From Pohlia nutans (lineage: Eukaryota; Streptophyta; Bryopsida; Bryales; Mniaceae): DNA of 64,000 nt. Both the position numbers and the translations under genes were made by a program. The notes under the pieces are model-generated. The model did not search any database. It was not told where the DNA came from and saw only the letters and a program-made list of their open reading frames with translations. The DNA lies in assembly GCA_022496805.1 (NCBI GenBank), contig CM040088.1, positions 42,497,436 through 42,561,435 on the forward strand, in the 5' to 3' direction. Shown one piece after another: positions 11,297-25,600 of the stretch. Positions within the stretch are counted from its first letter, which is position 1. The number at the start of each line of letters is the position of its first letter.

Positions 11297-12112
11297 CTCT
11301 TCTGTAATTTGATTATGAATAAGATATTGACAATTTGTACATGAAGTTTTTTGTGATGGGTTGAAATGTAATACTCTAAATGTAGTGATTTTTGGAGATT
11401 TTTTGGTTGCTTAACCCCTAACTGTCTAAGCGTCCATTTTTTGGACGATGTACAGATTTCATCCGTAGATTCTCATCCGTCATGCATTTTTTGCAGCGTG
11501 GAATTTTTACTGTAGATTCTATGGGAAGTTAGCTTCATGCATATGTGATCCGATTAGAAAGGAGATGATTTGTGAAATTTTTATGCCTCATTTCATGTTG
11601 TAGTGATTCACCCAAAATTTTGAAGATTTCAGTGTAAAAGTGGTAAAAAAAAAGTCAACTCATAAAATTAAGCAACCAAGAAATCTCCAAAAATCACTAC
11701 ACTTAGAGTATTACATTTCAACCAATCACAAAGAATTTCATCTGTAGATTGTCAATATCTTATTTGTAATTGAATTACAAAATAATTTTGAATTTCACGC
11801 TTCAAATTTTATACAAAATTATTGGTAATAGCAATCATAGATCTAATCGTATGGATAGAATCTAAAATTCATAACGTACATCTTTTATTCATATATCAAG
11901 TTCAAAATATCCCTCTAGGTTGCATTTTATAATCCATCTTTGCAAAACTGCCGAATTTGAAGAGGGCTTTAGGCATTTAGGGGTTAATTTTATGAGTTGA
12001 GTTTGTTGAGAGCACTTTTACACTAAAATCAACATGAAATGAGGCATAAAATTTTCACAAGTCATCCCCTCTCTAATCAAATCACACATGCGTAAAGCTA
12101 ACTTCCTATAAA
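11297..12112. mobile_element. TTAA-type MITE, outer (host) copy, split by a second copy
   Basis: Flanks 11297-11410 and 11988-12112 align, in order, to the interior of the related element at 36703-37270 on either side of one TTAA (compare 36905-37080). Both outer ends of this copy are lost. The inner copy (11415-11983) sits exactly at that TTAA, which is duplicated (11411-11414 and 11984-11987). Confidence 0.8.
11415..11983. mobile_element. TTAA-type MITE (CCCCTAA ends), 569 bp, inner copy
   Basis: It starts CCCCTAACTGTCTAAG and ends with the complement of CCCCTAAATGCCTAAAG, flanked on both sides by TTAA. It is the inverted equivalent of 36703-37270, nearly full length. A TTAA duplication and CCC-start termini are hallmarks of piggyBac-like transposons; no transposase is present, so this would be a non-autonomous member. 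Superfamily assignment is inferred from the ends alone. Confidence 0.8.
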
Positions 12113-12124
12113 ATATATACTAAA

Positions 12125-12192
12125 GTATATATCCATGTTTCTGGTTCATATATTCATGTTTCTGGTTTATATATCCATGTTTCTGGTTTAAA
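12125..12192. repeat. Three ~22-bp tandem repeats (ATATATCCATGTTTCTGGTT)
   Basis: The unit ATATATCCATGTTTCTGGTT appears three times with one or two changes, next to the right edge of the nested MITE and downstream of RPS15. Confidence 0.8.
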
Positions 12193-12713
12193 AGAACACA
12201 AAATCACAAACCCCATTTGCAGAATCAAGCCCAATAACATCTTGGAAATATGTGCTGATACTAACGGGCTGGCACTATGGTTTTATGTGAAACTCATTAT
12301 GCAGTATGTGACCGGGTAGGTAGGTTTCTTGAAAAAATTCCATGATTTGGGTTGTAAACTACGAAATACCAAACCTATGAAAAACCAGTCGGTAGTTCTT
12401 ACAACCCTACAGGCTTATACCATATTATTATGGTAAACCGAGAACTCCAAAATCGTCATCGCCAAACAGACTTGAATCGGTGTACGTATGATACTGAGTT
12501 GTATTAGTTCATGACTGTTTCAGAATATATTACTCATCCAATATCCCAACAGAGAAATAAACGCAGAAAGATGAGGCCATCAAAACACAGAGCCCATTTG
12601 TGGAACTCAAACCTGGTTTCATATAAAATTCCTCTGGTGAATGTCTAAAAACCAAACTGATTGGAATCGACTGAGGAAAGATATAGGAACAGCCACACAG
12701 GCTCCAGCGCCAT

Positions 12714-14313
<1,600 letters not shown>

Positions 14314-14695
14314 GGTTGAAGAGGGCGAGAGAGCTTGCGAGGGGCTCGACTTGGCAAAGCGCGCACAACGCCTTCAGAGAATGAAAGCGCGAAAGAGAGA
14401 CTGAGGAACCCTAACTCCGGCCTTTACCCCCTTCCTCGGTTTAGGGCTGCCGTCTGTTCGCCCCGGTCAGGGCATCCTCAACGGCACACTCTACATTTTA
14501 CAGTCTACCCTCCATAATATGGCACTCCATAATATGACGATATTATTGTTTCAAACAATACAAATGTGACGAGTTATTTTTGTGACTATTGTACTTCCAT
14601 AGCAGCTTCCGCACCTTTTTTCCGAATGTTTAATTATTTCTAAAAATATGTTTGACCAAAACGAACATATTCTCATACATCAGTAATGTAAGACT

Positions 14696-14943
14696 CCACG
14701 GATTTTCAACGATTTCTGTGCGACATCCGATATTTCATGGGTTTGTGCATTTTTTGCACAAATTTCGCATTGATTTTGCACTAATTCCCACGGATTCTGC
14801 ATTTTGTTAGATAATGCAAGAGTGGATGTAGAATCCGTGCGGATTCAGTGTAGAGTTAGTATGAAATCCGTACGGAATCCGTGCAAAAAATGCACGAACC
14901 CATGAAATAGCGGATGTCGCACAGAAATCGTTGAAAATCCGTA
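14696..14943. mobile_element. MITE-like inverted repeat, ~250 bp
   Basis: The left arm (ACGGATTTTCAACGATTTC from 14698, through ATTTCATGGGTT and GTGCATTTTTTGCAC) is repeated in reverse complement up to about 14943. The arms are ~80 bp and contain a further small hairpin (GTGCATTTTTTGCAC). There is no coding capacity. The exact ends and target duplication are unclear. Confidence 0.65.
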
Positions 14944-14944
14944 G

Positions 14945-15567
14945 GGTCCTAAATTCCTAATGTAATCCATTTTTTCACTTACAATTTTTCTTTCAAAAAT
15001 AATTTCCCGAATCTTTCAACTTTTATTTTTAGAATTATTTTCCATCACAGGTGCTATGCATGTACGGTGACCATGCTTGCCACTTGAAATTAGGGTTTTT
15101 CAATCATGTCATAATAAACAAGGACAATTGTACACTTCAAAAGACCATACTTAGAGGGGCAAGTTCACACTGTACTCTAAACTCTTTATAATCACTCCCT
15201 AAAGAGCATGCTTGTCCTACTATTGAATTATTGAGATTTTATGCAAAAAGTGGATGAAATTCATCATGCACGTTCAAAGAGAGTGAGAGAGCCATTAAAT
15301 ATGAGCACTATATAGAAACACCTCAACACGTCCCTCTACAATTCAGTTTAGGAAACTATTTTATTCTAAAATGATGGACAATAGTGATTACCCACGTATA
15401 GTAATTGTGTTTGATTCACCAACTATATGGAGGAAAACATATTGGTTCAAAAAATGTAGGAACAATGTTTGTGACACCAAAATTTAGATGTGGTGATAGT
15501 GGTGTCAAGGGGTGAATTAAGGAAGAAGGTCACCTCCTCTCCTAACATCAAAGTAGGGCAAGATTGG

Positions 15568-15616
<49 letters not shown>

Positions 15617-16519
15617 TTATCCAATAATTATATAATATAATATTAATAAAATGGTTACATAACATTGAAAATTAAATTAAAATAATTATATGGTTATGTT
15701 ATTACAAAATATTTGTAAATTTGTATTATTGTATACTAATTTAATATCAAAATAATTGTTGTTTATAATATTTATAAATAAGTAAAAGCATGATCATGAT
15801 AATTTATCTTTCATTATTAGTAAAGATATAGGATTACTAAAAGTCAAGGTTTGTAAGGCTTGAGTTTTATATCCAGTCACACTTGTTTTGTTAAAATCAA
15901 AAGAAACTAGCCTTTATTTAGACTACATATTTTCTCTTTATAGTCACACTAGTATGTACCCGTGTCCTCCGGACCCAACCACGTAACGAGAGGTGGCAAT
16001 CATCAATGCAAACGCCTCTTCATAGTGTGGCACCCGTTGTACCAACGGGCGAAAATTTAAGTTCAAGTCAAGCGTTTTGCTAAAAAAACAACGTCTCCTC
16101 CGCTCTAATTGTCCTTTCGTCTCCCCTTGTTCCTTCTTATTCTATTCCACTCGGGAACTTAGTCAAATAACCACTTATTCCATGTGTAAAATGTCATGCG
16201 GGGACAGACACACAAAAAACACCCTTCTTCCTTATTATATGGATACACATTGGTTGCTTAGTACATGATAATAAAGAGTTTTGAGTGGTTCTAATCCTCA
16301 ACCTATAGGAACCTAATTGTCAAATACAAACACATTGCACTAAGATTGCATTGGGCCAATAAGTGAAAATACATGGGTGATAACACTACGGTAGGAGTGG
16401 TCAAGTGAATGCCTTAGCACTTTTACCAAATCCAAGCTGAAATGATTAAACACCTCCAATCCATACTACACTTTATTGTGTGGATTTCATGACAATACAT
16501 TACAAAAAATTCACGACTC
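14945..16519. other. AT-rich intergenic DNA with a TA microsatellite
   Basis: No gene is visible. The only clear feature is a (TA)n run of about 43 bp at 15570-15612. Confidence 0.6.
15570..15612. repeat. (TA)n microsatellite
   Basis: About 21 uninterrupted TA dinucleotides. Confidence 0.95.
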
Positions 16520-16763
16520 CAAAAGGCTGCTAACTCAACCAAACTGCCCTGCAAAAAAAAAATATAATAACAATAAAAATTAAAAAATTAAAAAGAAATT
16601 TACAAAAAATGGTTGAAAAATCTAGTCTGACGTGTTCGAAACAGTGCCACATCAAATTTTATTTTTTTAATAACTTTTGTTTTAAGAAATCATGATATTA
16701 TTTTTCAAATAATAATATATTATTATTTTTGCATAGCAGTTTGGCCGGGTTAGCAGCCTTTTG
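16520..16763. mobile_element. MITE with ~36-bp terminal inverted repeats
   Basis: The left end CAAAAGGCTGCTAACTCAAC... is matched by the complement of the right end, which reads CAAAAGGCTGCTAACCCGGC... The inside is A/T-rich and non-coding. The target duplication is not evident, so the superfamily is undetermined. Confidence 0.65.
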
Positions 16764-17369
16764 TAATGACGTAACCACCAAATTACATCTAAGCCCTAAC
16801 AATGGTTAGAAATCCATCGCTATATATGGCAACACAGTCCGGGAAGTTTTTGAGCTTTACCGGTTACTTTCCTTTCATTCCAAGATTGAATCAGTTTTTC
16901 AAGTGTGGAGTCCGGTTATTTTCTCTATTTAATATATAAAATAGAATTTTTTTAGCTTTTTCACCCGGTTTTTAGCTGCTCCTTCTAAATACCAATCGGT
17001 TTTTTAGAAAATCAACCGGCTCATCTTACACTAGCTGCCGGTTCTCCCCGTTCATTGTATGGCAACCGCAAGTCCTAATCTCCATGATGTCACTTCCTCA
17101 AAGTATATTTACAAAGCCTTCTCTTTACGGTCTACACCATGCATTCCGCTAATCCATCGACCTCAGAACAGTCTCAAGATGTCATGGGATGATTAATCAA
17201 AGGTTGCTCAAGCAACATTTGAAATTCATAAAAAAACTCCGGTACTTTTTTTTTGGTCAATGCTTCTACTAGAGCTCCAAAACAACTGAGTACACTATTT
17301 AAGAATGAATAAGTTGCCTCCTTTTTGAATTTATTGGGCAATGCCACCAATTTGATATAGTTGGTTTAA

Positions 17370-17881
17370 CTTCTAAAAGCGTTAGGGGTATTGGATAAAA
17401 CAACGACGTGTTATAATATGTGGCTTCTATATTTTGATGAATTTTGAATAGACAAAATGTACGGCATCATTTCAAACTTTCAAAAAAAACTTTAGATATA
17501 TTTTTAAATGAATTTAAAAGCATTAACCTTGAAATTTTGTATAAATTATAATTTTCACTCTAAATTTTAGCATAATTCGTTAAATATGGCTTAATTATTG
17601 TAAATTTTAGAAATGGAAAAATAATAATGGAAGGAACATCATTACTTTCTCCAAATAGCAAATTATAACACTAAGACAATGTTGAGGTGACCCACTTTGA
17701 AAAATTAACTTGGGTGCAATTTAACTCGAATTGACATAATTCGAATTGGGTTAAAAATTTAGCTTGATGTAGTATTTAAAAATATTATTTATTTATGCAA
17801 CATTTATTTAATTTATTTTGTTTTAGACAACTCATTAAAAATGGGTAGCGATTAGAAAATGGTCGTTTGAGCGTTTAGGGG
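17370..17881. mobile_element. TTAA-type MITE, second subfamily, 512 bp
   Basis: It is flanked by TTAA at 17366-17369 and 17882-17885. Its right end is the complement of CCCCTAAACGCTCAAACGACC. It aligns in inverted orientation with 52663-53204, and the left end here is mutated (CTTCTAAAAGC). Non-coding. Confidence 0.75.
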
Positions 17882-18159
17882 TTAAATGTTCGATCATCAC
17901 TGCAATATAATTTTTTTATTAATACTTTTATTGTTCAGTGCTAATTTCATAATATCAAAGGGGAGGGGCCTTCTAAAGGCCTCAAAACTCACCTACATAG
18001 TATAATAGGGTAGTGCAATGGAACACTCTTTCGAAAACTGAATCTAAAGAGAATCTTTACTTAGGTCCACTTTTTTGAGTAATGAAGGAATGCCATTTGT
18101 ATTGCATAAATTTTGGAACTACCATATCATTGCCACGTAAACGTAGTTTTTAATTGTAA

Positions 18160-18585
18160 TTAGACTGTGGTCCCATTGCAAAAGGGTGTTGGCTCCCATT
18201 GCTCTATTATGCTATGTAATGTTACGGTTAACTCTATTGTTGAAATGGTAATCCAGAATTGATTTTGTTGCAAATATCGCTCCCCGAAGCAGCATAGCCA
18301 AAAGCAAGGAGGAATTGAAGTGGACCATGTATTCTTGCCATGTGTCATTGGTGTAGTTTTGTCATAGAAAATCTTGCCCCCACCTATGATACTGAATTGA
18401 CTGGGCTTCGGTTGATGTTTTTGACCTATCAATACCTTTCCACTATATTCCCAAGATGAATCATGCGGGATAAAATGCTCAAATGGCTCCACTGACGAGG
18501 GGGCTCTTTGAGAAAGTAGAAAAGGCACACCAACTGAGCGCTTCTTTTCGTACACCGACCCCAGCCTTCCCTTCTGCTCATCCAA
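18160..18585 (-). CDS. Hypothetical protein, 141 aa
   Basis: An uninterrupted frame runs divergently from the kinesin gene and its first codons overlap the kinesin's presumed promoter. I recognise no domain; the product is rich in aromatic residues and has no clear signal or membrane segment. It may be a decayed or chance frame. The location between a MITE and a promoter gives no functional hint. Confidence 0.2.
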   Translation of the reverse strand: MDEQKGRLGSVYEKKRSVGVPFLLSQRAPSSVEPFEHFIPHDSSWEYSGKVLIGQKHQPKPSQFSIIGGGKIFYDKTTPMTHGKNTWSTSIPPCFWLCCFGERYLQQNQFWITISTIELTVTLHSIIEQWEPTPFCNGTTV

Positions 18586-18870
18586 CGGCGCTCATCCCCG
18601 ATGCAATTGACGGCGGCGATCGTCAATGGCACGCCCATCTAACGGCAATTGTCGGCGCCAACGTGGCACCCAGTACGGCGCAGATGACCTGCCCCTGGGA
18701 TCGAACGGCGGAGCTCGTATTGGGTGACCGTTGGAATGGCGCGGGCACACCACACCGGATGGACGGTAATCATCCTCACCATTCTTCATCCGTTATTGTC
18801 TTCGGAACGCGGAGCCGGTCGCTCTGAACGAGCCCAAGGTCTGCCGTGTCCATGGAGAAACGGTCGTTTT
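18581..18870 (+). promoter_or_regulatory. Cluster of mitosis-specific activator (MSA)-type AACGG elements
   Basis: AACGG cores occur at 18581 (TCCAACGGCG), 18638 (TCTAACGGCAA), 18701 (TCGAACGGCG), 18725-18735 on the minus strand (reads TCCAACGGTCA, a full match to YCYAACGGYYA) and about 18856 (GAAACGGTC). MSA elements bound by three-repeat MYB factors drive G2/M expression of plant cytokinesis genes, including phragmoplast kinesins. The cluster lies 0.8-1.1 kb upstream of the KIN-12 start codon; the transcription start is unknown. Confidence 0.6.
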
Positions 18871-19254
18871 GTGGGGCAAATTTGCCTCGGTTCTGTGGAT
18901 TTTGGTCCTCTTCACGTTGGATTCTTGTTTAGCTTAATTTTGGTTTAGCCACGTTTCATTTTGTTGAAGAGGTGATAGATTGCTGGTCTTTTCGAGAAAA
19001 GCAGGAGGAGTACGCAGGTGCTTGGCGTTTGTTAAATTTTTGTGGACGGGATTCACGAGAGAGCGTGGCCTGCAAGAATCAGCGTCTTCGTAATTCGCAG
19101 AGAGAATGGCGTTGTGAAGAATTCCGCTGTAGAAGTGCCCGTTTATGTGATTGCCGCGATTTGCAACTGTAGAATTATTGCTTTTTGCACATATTTATTT
19201 TGTTTCGCTCTGGAAGAAATTTTGATGGTCAAGGTAGAATTGAGGTGGAATAGA

Positions 19255-19465
19255 GCTTGAGGGAGAGGCAATTAGGAATCCTGAAGCGCTTTCTTTTTTG
19301 AGGTTTCTTATAAAATTTGATGATCTTTATTTAGTTTGTGTGCGAGGGTGCAATTTAGATCCGCGAGGAAGAAATTGAGGGTGAGCGTCGCGGAGTTGAG
19401 GAAGAGGCGATTGAGAATCCCGAAACGCTTTCTTGTTTGAGGTTTCTTTGAAATTTTGATCATCG
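19255..19465 (+). repeat. ~70-bp direct duplication in the KIN-12 leader
   Basis: The block starting GAGGGAGAGGCAATTAGGAATC at about 19259 recurs at about 19396 as GAGGAAGAGGCGATTGAGAATC, each followed by GCTTTCTT(T/G)TTTGAGGTTTCTT and an AT-rich tail. It probably lies in the 5' untranslated region. Confidence 0.7.
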
Positions 19466-19652
19466 GCGTTCAGCTCGGCAGGTTTTCAGAGTGAGTGACT
19501 TTGGGCCTGTGGTGCCGCGGGGAGTTCTTCAATCGTTAGCAGTTCAGACAGAAGCCGATCTAGGCGTTTTTTGAGATGGATGACTTCTAAGGCATTGAGA
19601 GTTGCGGTGGTCAGGAAATTACATCTTCGGGAATAGTATTGACCGAGCGGAG

Positions 19653-22600
19653 ATGGTGAAAGATTCGGGGAATATGAAGCTGTTGGCTTCGAAAGGGACA
19701 CAATCACCGTCCCGTGAAATAGCAGCAGAGATGGAATGCCGAGCTCCTCTGTCTCCTATTCTTGTGAAGTCTCGTAACAAAGTCCCAGCACATCCACATC
19801 ATGCACACTCCAACTATGTTCATCCGACATCGCATCTGACGAAGAAAGTCCAGATGGCGCCGTCGTCTCTTTCTCAGAGAAATCATAGCGGGGAATACGT
19901 GGAAAATGTTACGGCATTTTCGCCGGGTACGCCGGAGCATAAGTTGTCAGCCCCGGGCACTCCGAAGAGCGCCAGCAAGAAGAAGTTCGGGTGGAATGTT
20001 TCCCGGCAGCCTCACGAGGACTCAGCTCATGGTAGTCTTTTGTTTTCTTTCTCACTCGTTTCTCAGCTTGTCCTCTCTGGCTCTCAGTGTTCGTCAGTAT
20101 TTCAAGCCAGGTTGTCCTGACGGTGTCTTCAGTGATCTGGCCCGGTTACGTAGTAGAATGTTCTGACTTACGCAGTAGAATGTTCTGACATCAAATTCCA
20201 CTTACAGCGATGCAATCGAGTACTCATCTCTGTTAGAGAGATACCTTATGCACCCATCCTGTGAAATGGCCTGTAGTGATTCCCTTCGCTTTGCGATCTG
20301 CTAAGTGATTCCTAGCGCGATCTTTACTGATGTAAAGAGACACGAGATTGGATTGAATTCCGAAATCTCGTCGTTCGGGAGTATTCTTTTAGATCTCCTT
20401 AATTACGTTGCCGATCTATAGAACCACTGTTCGCTGATGTTGTAGGGTGTTCCACGTGCACCTGCGTTGGGTCCGTGAACTGCCGGAGACGTTGTAATGT
20501 TCGTGTGGTTCACTCAGACTTGTATGAAGGTGCGAGAATCAATTTCTGGCACGTCTGTATAACCCGCCCTGTTCAGCGTACCGTTTCTAGTCCTCTTCGC
20601 ACATTTTCTTCTTGTCAAAATTTTACACATTCAATTTTCCTATTCCCGATCATAGAGTTACTGGTATATACGTGTGCATCTGTGACGATGCGGATTCTTG
20701 ATAATACTTTGCCGGTGATGATTTTTTCGATTGCCCTTTTAAGACTTTCTCCCCACTTTTGACTTGAGTGCTTTTAGTCCTCAGTTGAAGAGGTATCTGA
20801 ATAGGTCCGTAACGGCTATGCCTGTAGGGTAACCATTGCCTCATCACATTTTTGAAGTTGCTAAGGACCTAGTATAGAATGACAATTCTAGGTAGGAGCA
20901 CCAGGAGTTTTAGGTACAATGGAACTACACCTCCCTATACATCTCCAGGTACTTCTCCAGGTACATCTCCAGGTAAGCTGCCTTTGTGCTCTTCTCATGT
21001 CGCACTTGTGTCCTCGTATCACTGATTTCGATTTTCCAGGATGTTAGTGGTAGTTCCCTGATCATGTAAGCATTAGCGGCGAGATGGACCGTTTAGAGGT
21101 TCTTTCCAGCGTACAATGTGTCAGCCTGGTCGATAATACCGCGAGTGGTGAGGGAAACCGGGGTTAGGGTTGAGCGATGAACCGTAGTTATTAACGTGCT
21201 GATGCTGTGAAAATATTCATTCAAGTCAATGCTCGCTTCAGACTTGTGAGTTTTGATTATGGATTTCTAGCTGTATTCTTTTGACTCAGGATTTCTAGGT
21301 CACGGATCTTCTTAGCGCTACATTTTGTAGTTGTTTAAGAAGTGGTTAAAGCATTATTTGTAGTGCGTGGAAGTGCTGTATTTGAAGGCAGCTTGATAAT
21401 TTGACTCTTTTAAAGTAGGTTTAAATTCTAAATTATGACCTGAGCGATTATTTGTCGACGTTTTGAAGAGAGCGGGTCGTTTGTGAAGTCCTGACTTCCC
21501 TGTTCATTTGGTGATACCTGTCTGAAATGATTTTGTATGTCGAGATGTCTCTGAAATTTCATAGTTAGAAATGGGCCTTTCCTGCTTTTGATAATTTTAT
21601 GTACTCATTCGAGTCTTCAAATTTGGGCAGGTAATTTTGTGCTGAGGTCAGCAATGACCAGTGGCTCTCCTAAGCATCTGCGTAGTAGAGATGGATCTCT
21701 GGAATTTAACAATCAATTTTCAGATACATCTTCTTCATCGTCTTCCACATGCTCAGATCTTAGTATCCCAAGTAGCAGCTTGTACTCAGGATATACAGTA
21801 TCCAGCAAGATGGGCTACGATTCTGAATCTGCTCCAAGCACCCCCAGAAGCACTCCCAGAAGCACTCCCAGTAAAAATATTCCTCGACCAGTGAAGCCCG
21901 GAGGACATAATTCCACTGCCATTGTTCAGAAGGGTTCCCAACGAGTCTCGCTGAATTCAAATGCTACGAAAGGGACTTATCAAACTGTACCATCTTTCGA
22001 GCTGCATGAAGATCCCGATTTTTGGAACGATCACAACGTGCAGGTGTGATCCCTTGCATACTATATTTGGCATGGTATTCTTAATCGTCAATAGTTTAAA
22101 TTATCATCAATTGTTGGAGGTGCTACTGATGTTCCAGTGTCCTAAACTGTTGTTCCTGAGCCCAATTTACAATTATATGCAGGTTTTAGTGCGCACACGT
22201 CCTGTGAGCAGTTCAGAGGCATCGGCGACGAGTTTCACTCGATGTATTAAACAAGATAGCCCCCACACCATTACCTGGCTAGGTCATCCGGAGACACGTT
22301 TCACCTTTGACCATGTTGCAGGCGAATCAGTCACGCAGGTACTTATTTACTAACTTGACTTTTTGTAGTGCATCGTTACAGCAAGGCCCTCAGGGTGCTT
22401 TATGGCCGAGACGAGACTGCACTAACCACAGGACTTTTTGCAATGCAGGAGGATCTTTTTAAAGTTGCAGGTACTCCAATGGTAGAGAATTGCATGCGAG
22501 GCTACAATAGCAGTATGTTCGCTTATGGTCAGACAGGGAGTGGCAAGACTTATACAATGCTCGGAGATATTGATGACCTTGCATGCCGACCAAGCCATCA

Positions 22601-25600
22601 ACGTGGGATGACTCCTCGCATCTTTGAGTATTTGTTTGCCAGAATCCATCAAGTGAGTATGGTTTTCACAAATGGAGGAATTTCCTCCAGCTTTCCCGTT
22701 TTCTGTGAAGTTCTTCTATATGAAGTGTTCGTAACAAATCTGAAGTTAGAACATGGTTTTTATTAATGTGGACTGTTCAGGAGGAACAACTTCGGGAACA
22801 TGAGCAATTGAGATTTGTTTGCAAATGCTCGTTTCTGGAGATTTACAATGAGCACATCACCGATTTGTTGGACCCATCGTCCACAAACTTGCAGGTACCT
22901 TTTGATCACCATTTCCCAGGACTGTATTTTAGTTTTTTCGAATGATTTGATTGGATGCCATTTAACTCACTTCTTGTTTTTATCAACAGATTCGAGAAGA
23001 TGCAAAGACTGGAATTTATGTCGAGAATTTGACAGAGGTTGAGGTCAAAAGTGTGCATGATGTGGTCCAGCTTCTCATCCAAGTAAGTATTCTTTGCGTT
23101 TACTGTCTGTTGTAATCCACGTAAATTTCGCGCAGCTTGTGAACAGAGCCTTACAACCCGGGTTTGTAATTTTGGTTTCAGGGAGCTTCTAACCGGAAAG
23201 TTGCAGCGACAAACATGAACAGAGAGAGCAGTAGATCACACAGTGTTTTTGCCTGCAGTGTCGAGAGCAAGGTGCGGATATCAGACCCACTATATAACTA
23301 CCTGCTTGGAGCTTTGATGCTTGCAACATATATATAGAGCATTTGTAGGCATATGTCATGATAGCCACCCACTAACGTGAATTTCAATTTTTACTGCTTG
23401 TATTTATGTAGTGGGAGGCCAACTCATTGACCAACATCAGATTTGGCCGCTTGAACCTTGTGGATCTTGCTGGGTCGGAAAGGTTCGATTCAGAACTCGC
23501 AGTCGTTGAACCATTTATGATATTCTGATATGTTATACCAGAAAATGTGACACCTAATCTTGAAAAATGGACCAGCTGTTCTATCTGAACTTCCCTCGTC
23601 TGAATCGCTTCTCATTAACAGACAGAAATCTTCGGGAGCTGAAGGTGATCGTCTTAAAGAAGCAGCTAACATCAACAAATCTCTTTCGACCCTCGGGTAA
23701 TAAACCTATTTCCTTGAACGGCTCTGCCCTAAATCATGAGTGTGGTGTCCTCTATATGGATGTAAATCTAATAGATTAAGGTTATACTTTGCTGATGAGT
23801 ATTTCTTAGTATTATTGTGATGTTTGTTGCAGGTTGGTTATCATGATACTAGTGGATGTTGCTAATGGGAAACAGCGCCATGTGCCTTACCGTGATTCCA
23901 AGCTCACCTTCCTTCTGCAGGTCTTCACTCAAAGCATAATTCCGGAGATTATTTTATCCTATTTTGCTTGTATACTATAAATTGAATACGACATAATGAC
24001 GTTCTTCTGGTGTTACAGCTGTCAAAGTTTTTCTGTGGGCTTGTTTTGCACGTTGTAGGATTCCCTCGGAGGAAATTCTAAAACGACTGTTATAGCCACT
24101 ATCAGCCCTTCGAATGTGTATGTATCCTTCACTTTGGGTTAATATATTATCTCAAGATGTTTACATCATTCAGCCTTTGTCTTGGGCTCTTGGATGTGAA
24201 CTAAACATTTTCTGTGTCAATTTAACTACTGCTAGCAATTATGCCTGGAGTAATTTGAAGCTGATAAAGTAAATGTGACACCTATTTACCAAGAGTAGGC
24301 AATTACAGTGGATATAGAGTAACTACCTGTAGTCTATCATCGAAGGGTTCTTTGATCTAACTACACAGTCTACGCTTCTCACACTTCTTGTGAGGTAGCA
24401 TTTTTCTAAGCGTGATTCTATATTTTGTACTACCTCTTTCATGAGCTGAAAGCATTTTACTGGGATGCAGCAATGCGATGGAGACAATGAGCACACTGAG
24501 ATTTGCTCAACGGGCAAAGTTTATACGTAACAATGTAAGCATTTTTACTCATTAGTGGATGTTTGTGTATACTTAGAATACCGTAGTCAGAGTTTTGAAT
24601 TCGACTGCAAGTGACGGTCTTTTTGCTGTTTCCAGGCTCATATTAACGAGGATTCTTCAGGCGATGTGACTGCATTACGTCGTGAAATTCAGCAATTGAA
24701 GGTACAGTCGGATTTCTCTCCCACATTCCTTGCAGAGGAGATACGAGCCCAGTAAATTATGTTCGACTGTCACTCATACTCCCGCAATGCCCGATGCACC
24801 TTGTCGTTGCCGTGCAGGAAGAAATCAACCAACTGAAATTACATAATGTGTCGGCTATGTCGTCACCGGAAGGCGAACAACACAATCTGTCGGCTCTGAG
24901 TCCCAACCCTGGATACAGCTCAAATAATTTACTACATAAGGTGATTAGAGGAATCTCTTCCAGCATAACTTTCTTCGGCTCTTATTCTGAATTGATATAA
25001 TGTTGGATTTAATGAGTTGGGAATGCTTATCTCGCAAAAGTTCGATGGTGTTTGTAGGTTAGAGCAGTGGAGGCTATGCTCTCAGCTGCTTTGAGAAGGG
25101 AGCAGCAGGCTCAATCCGCAGCCAAGCGATATGCTACTGAAATCGACCAGCTGCAGTCTTTGGTAACTTCTTCTGTGATATGTGAATTTTCATAATATCT
25201 AGTAACATTGTCTCGTTTTGCATGTGTGATGGACGTGTAGTTTGATTTGTGAACGATCTATTACCCCGGACAAGCTTCAAACGTCTGCAAGTACATAGTT
25301 CGAGGAGCTTACAGGCTATGTTATGCACAACATCCTGAATTGCAGTCGTTATGTTGTTATTGGTCAATAATCTACTCTTATGCATTTCCAATTCATGCTT
25401 CAGACGGTGATTACACATTCCAGCACTCATTGGAAGATGTCTTCCTGTTTTATTGTTGACGTTGACTGTCTTGTCGCAGGTGCAACAGCGTGATCAGAAC
25501 TCTCAAAGTGGTAGGATGATTCTTCGCTTTAGAGACGATAAAATTCGCAGATTAGAAGGAGTGGTAGCTGGAAAATTACCCATAGATAACCATCTCGTGG

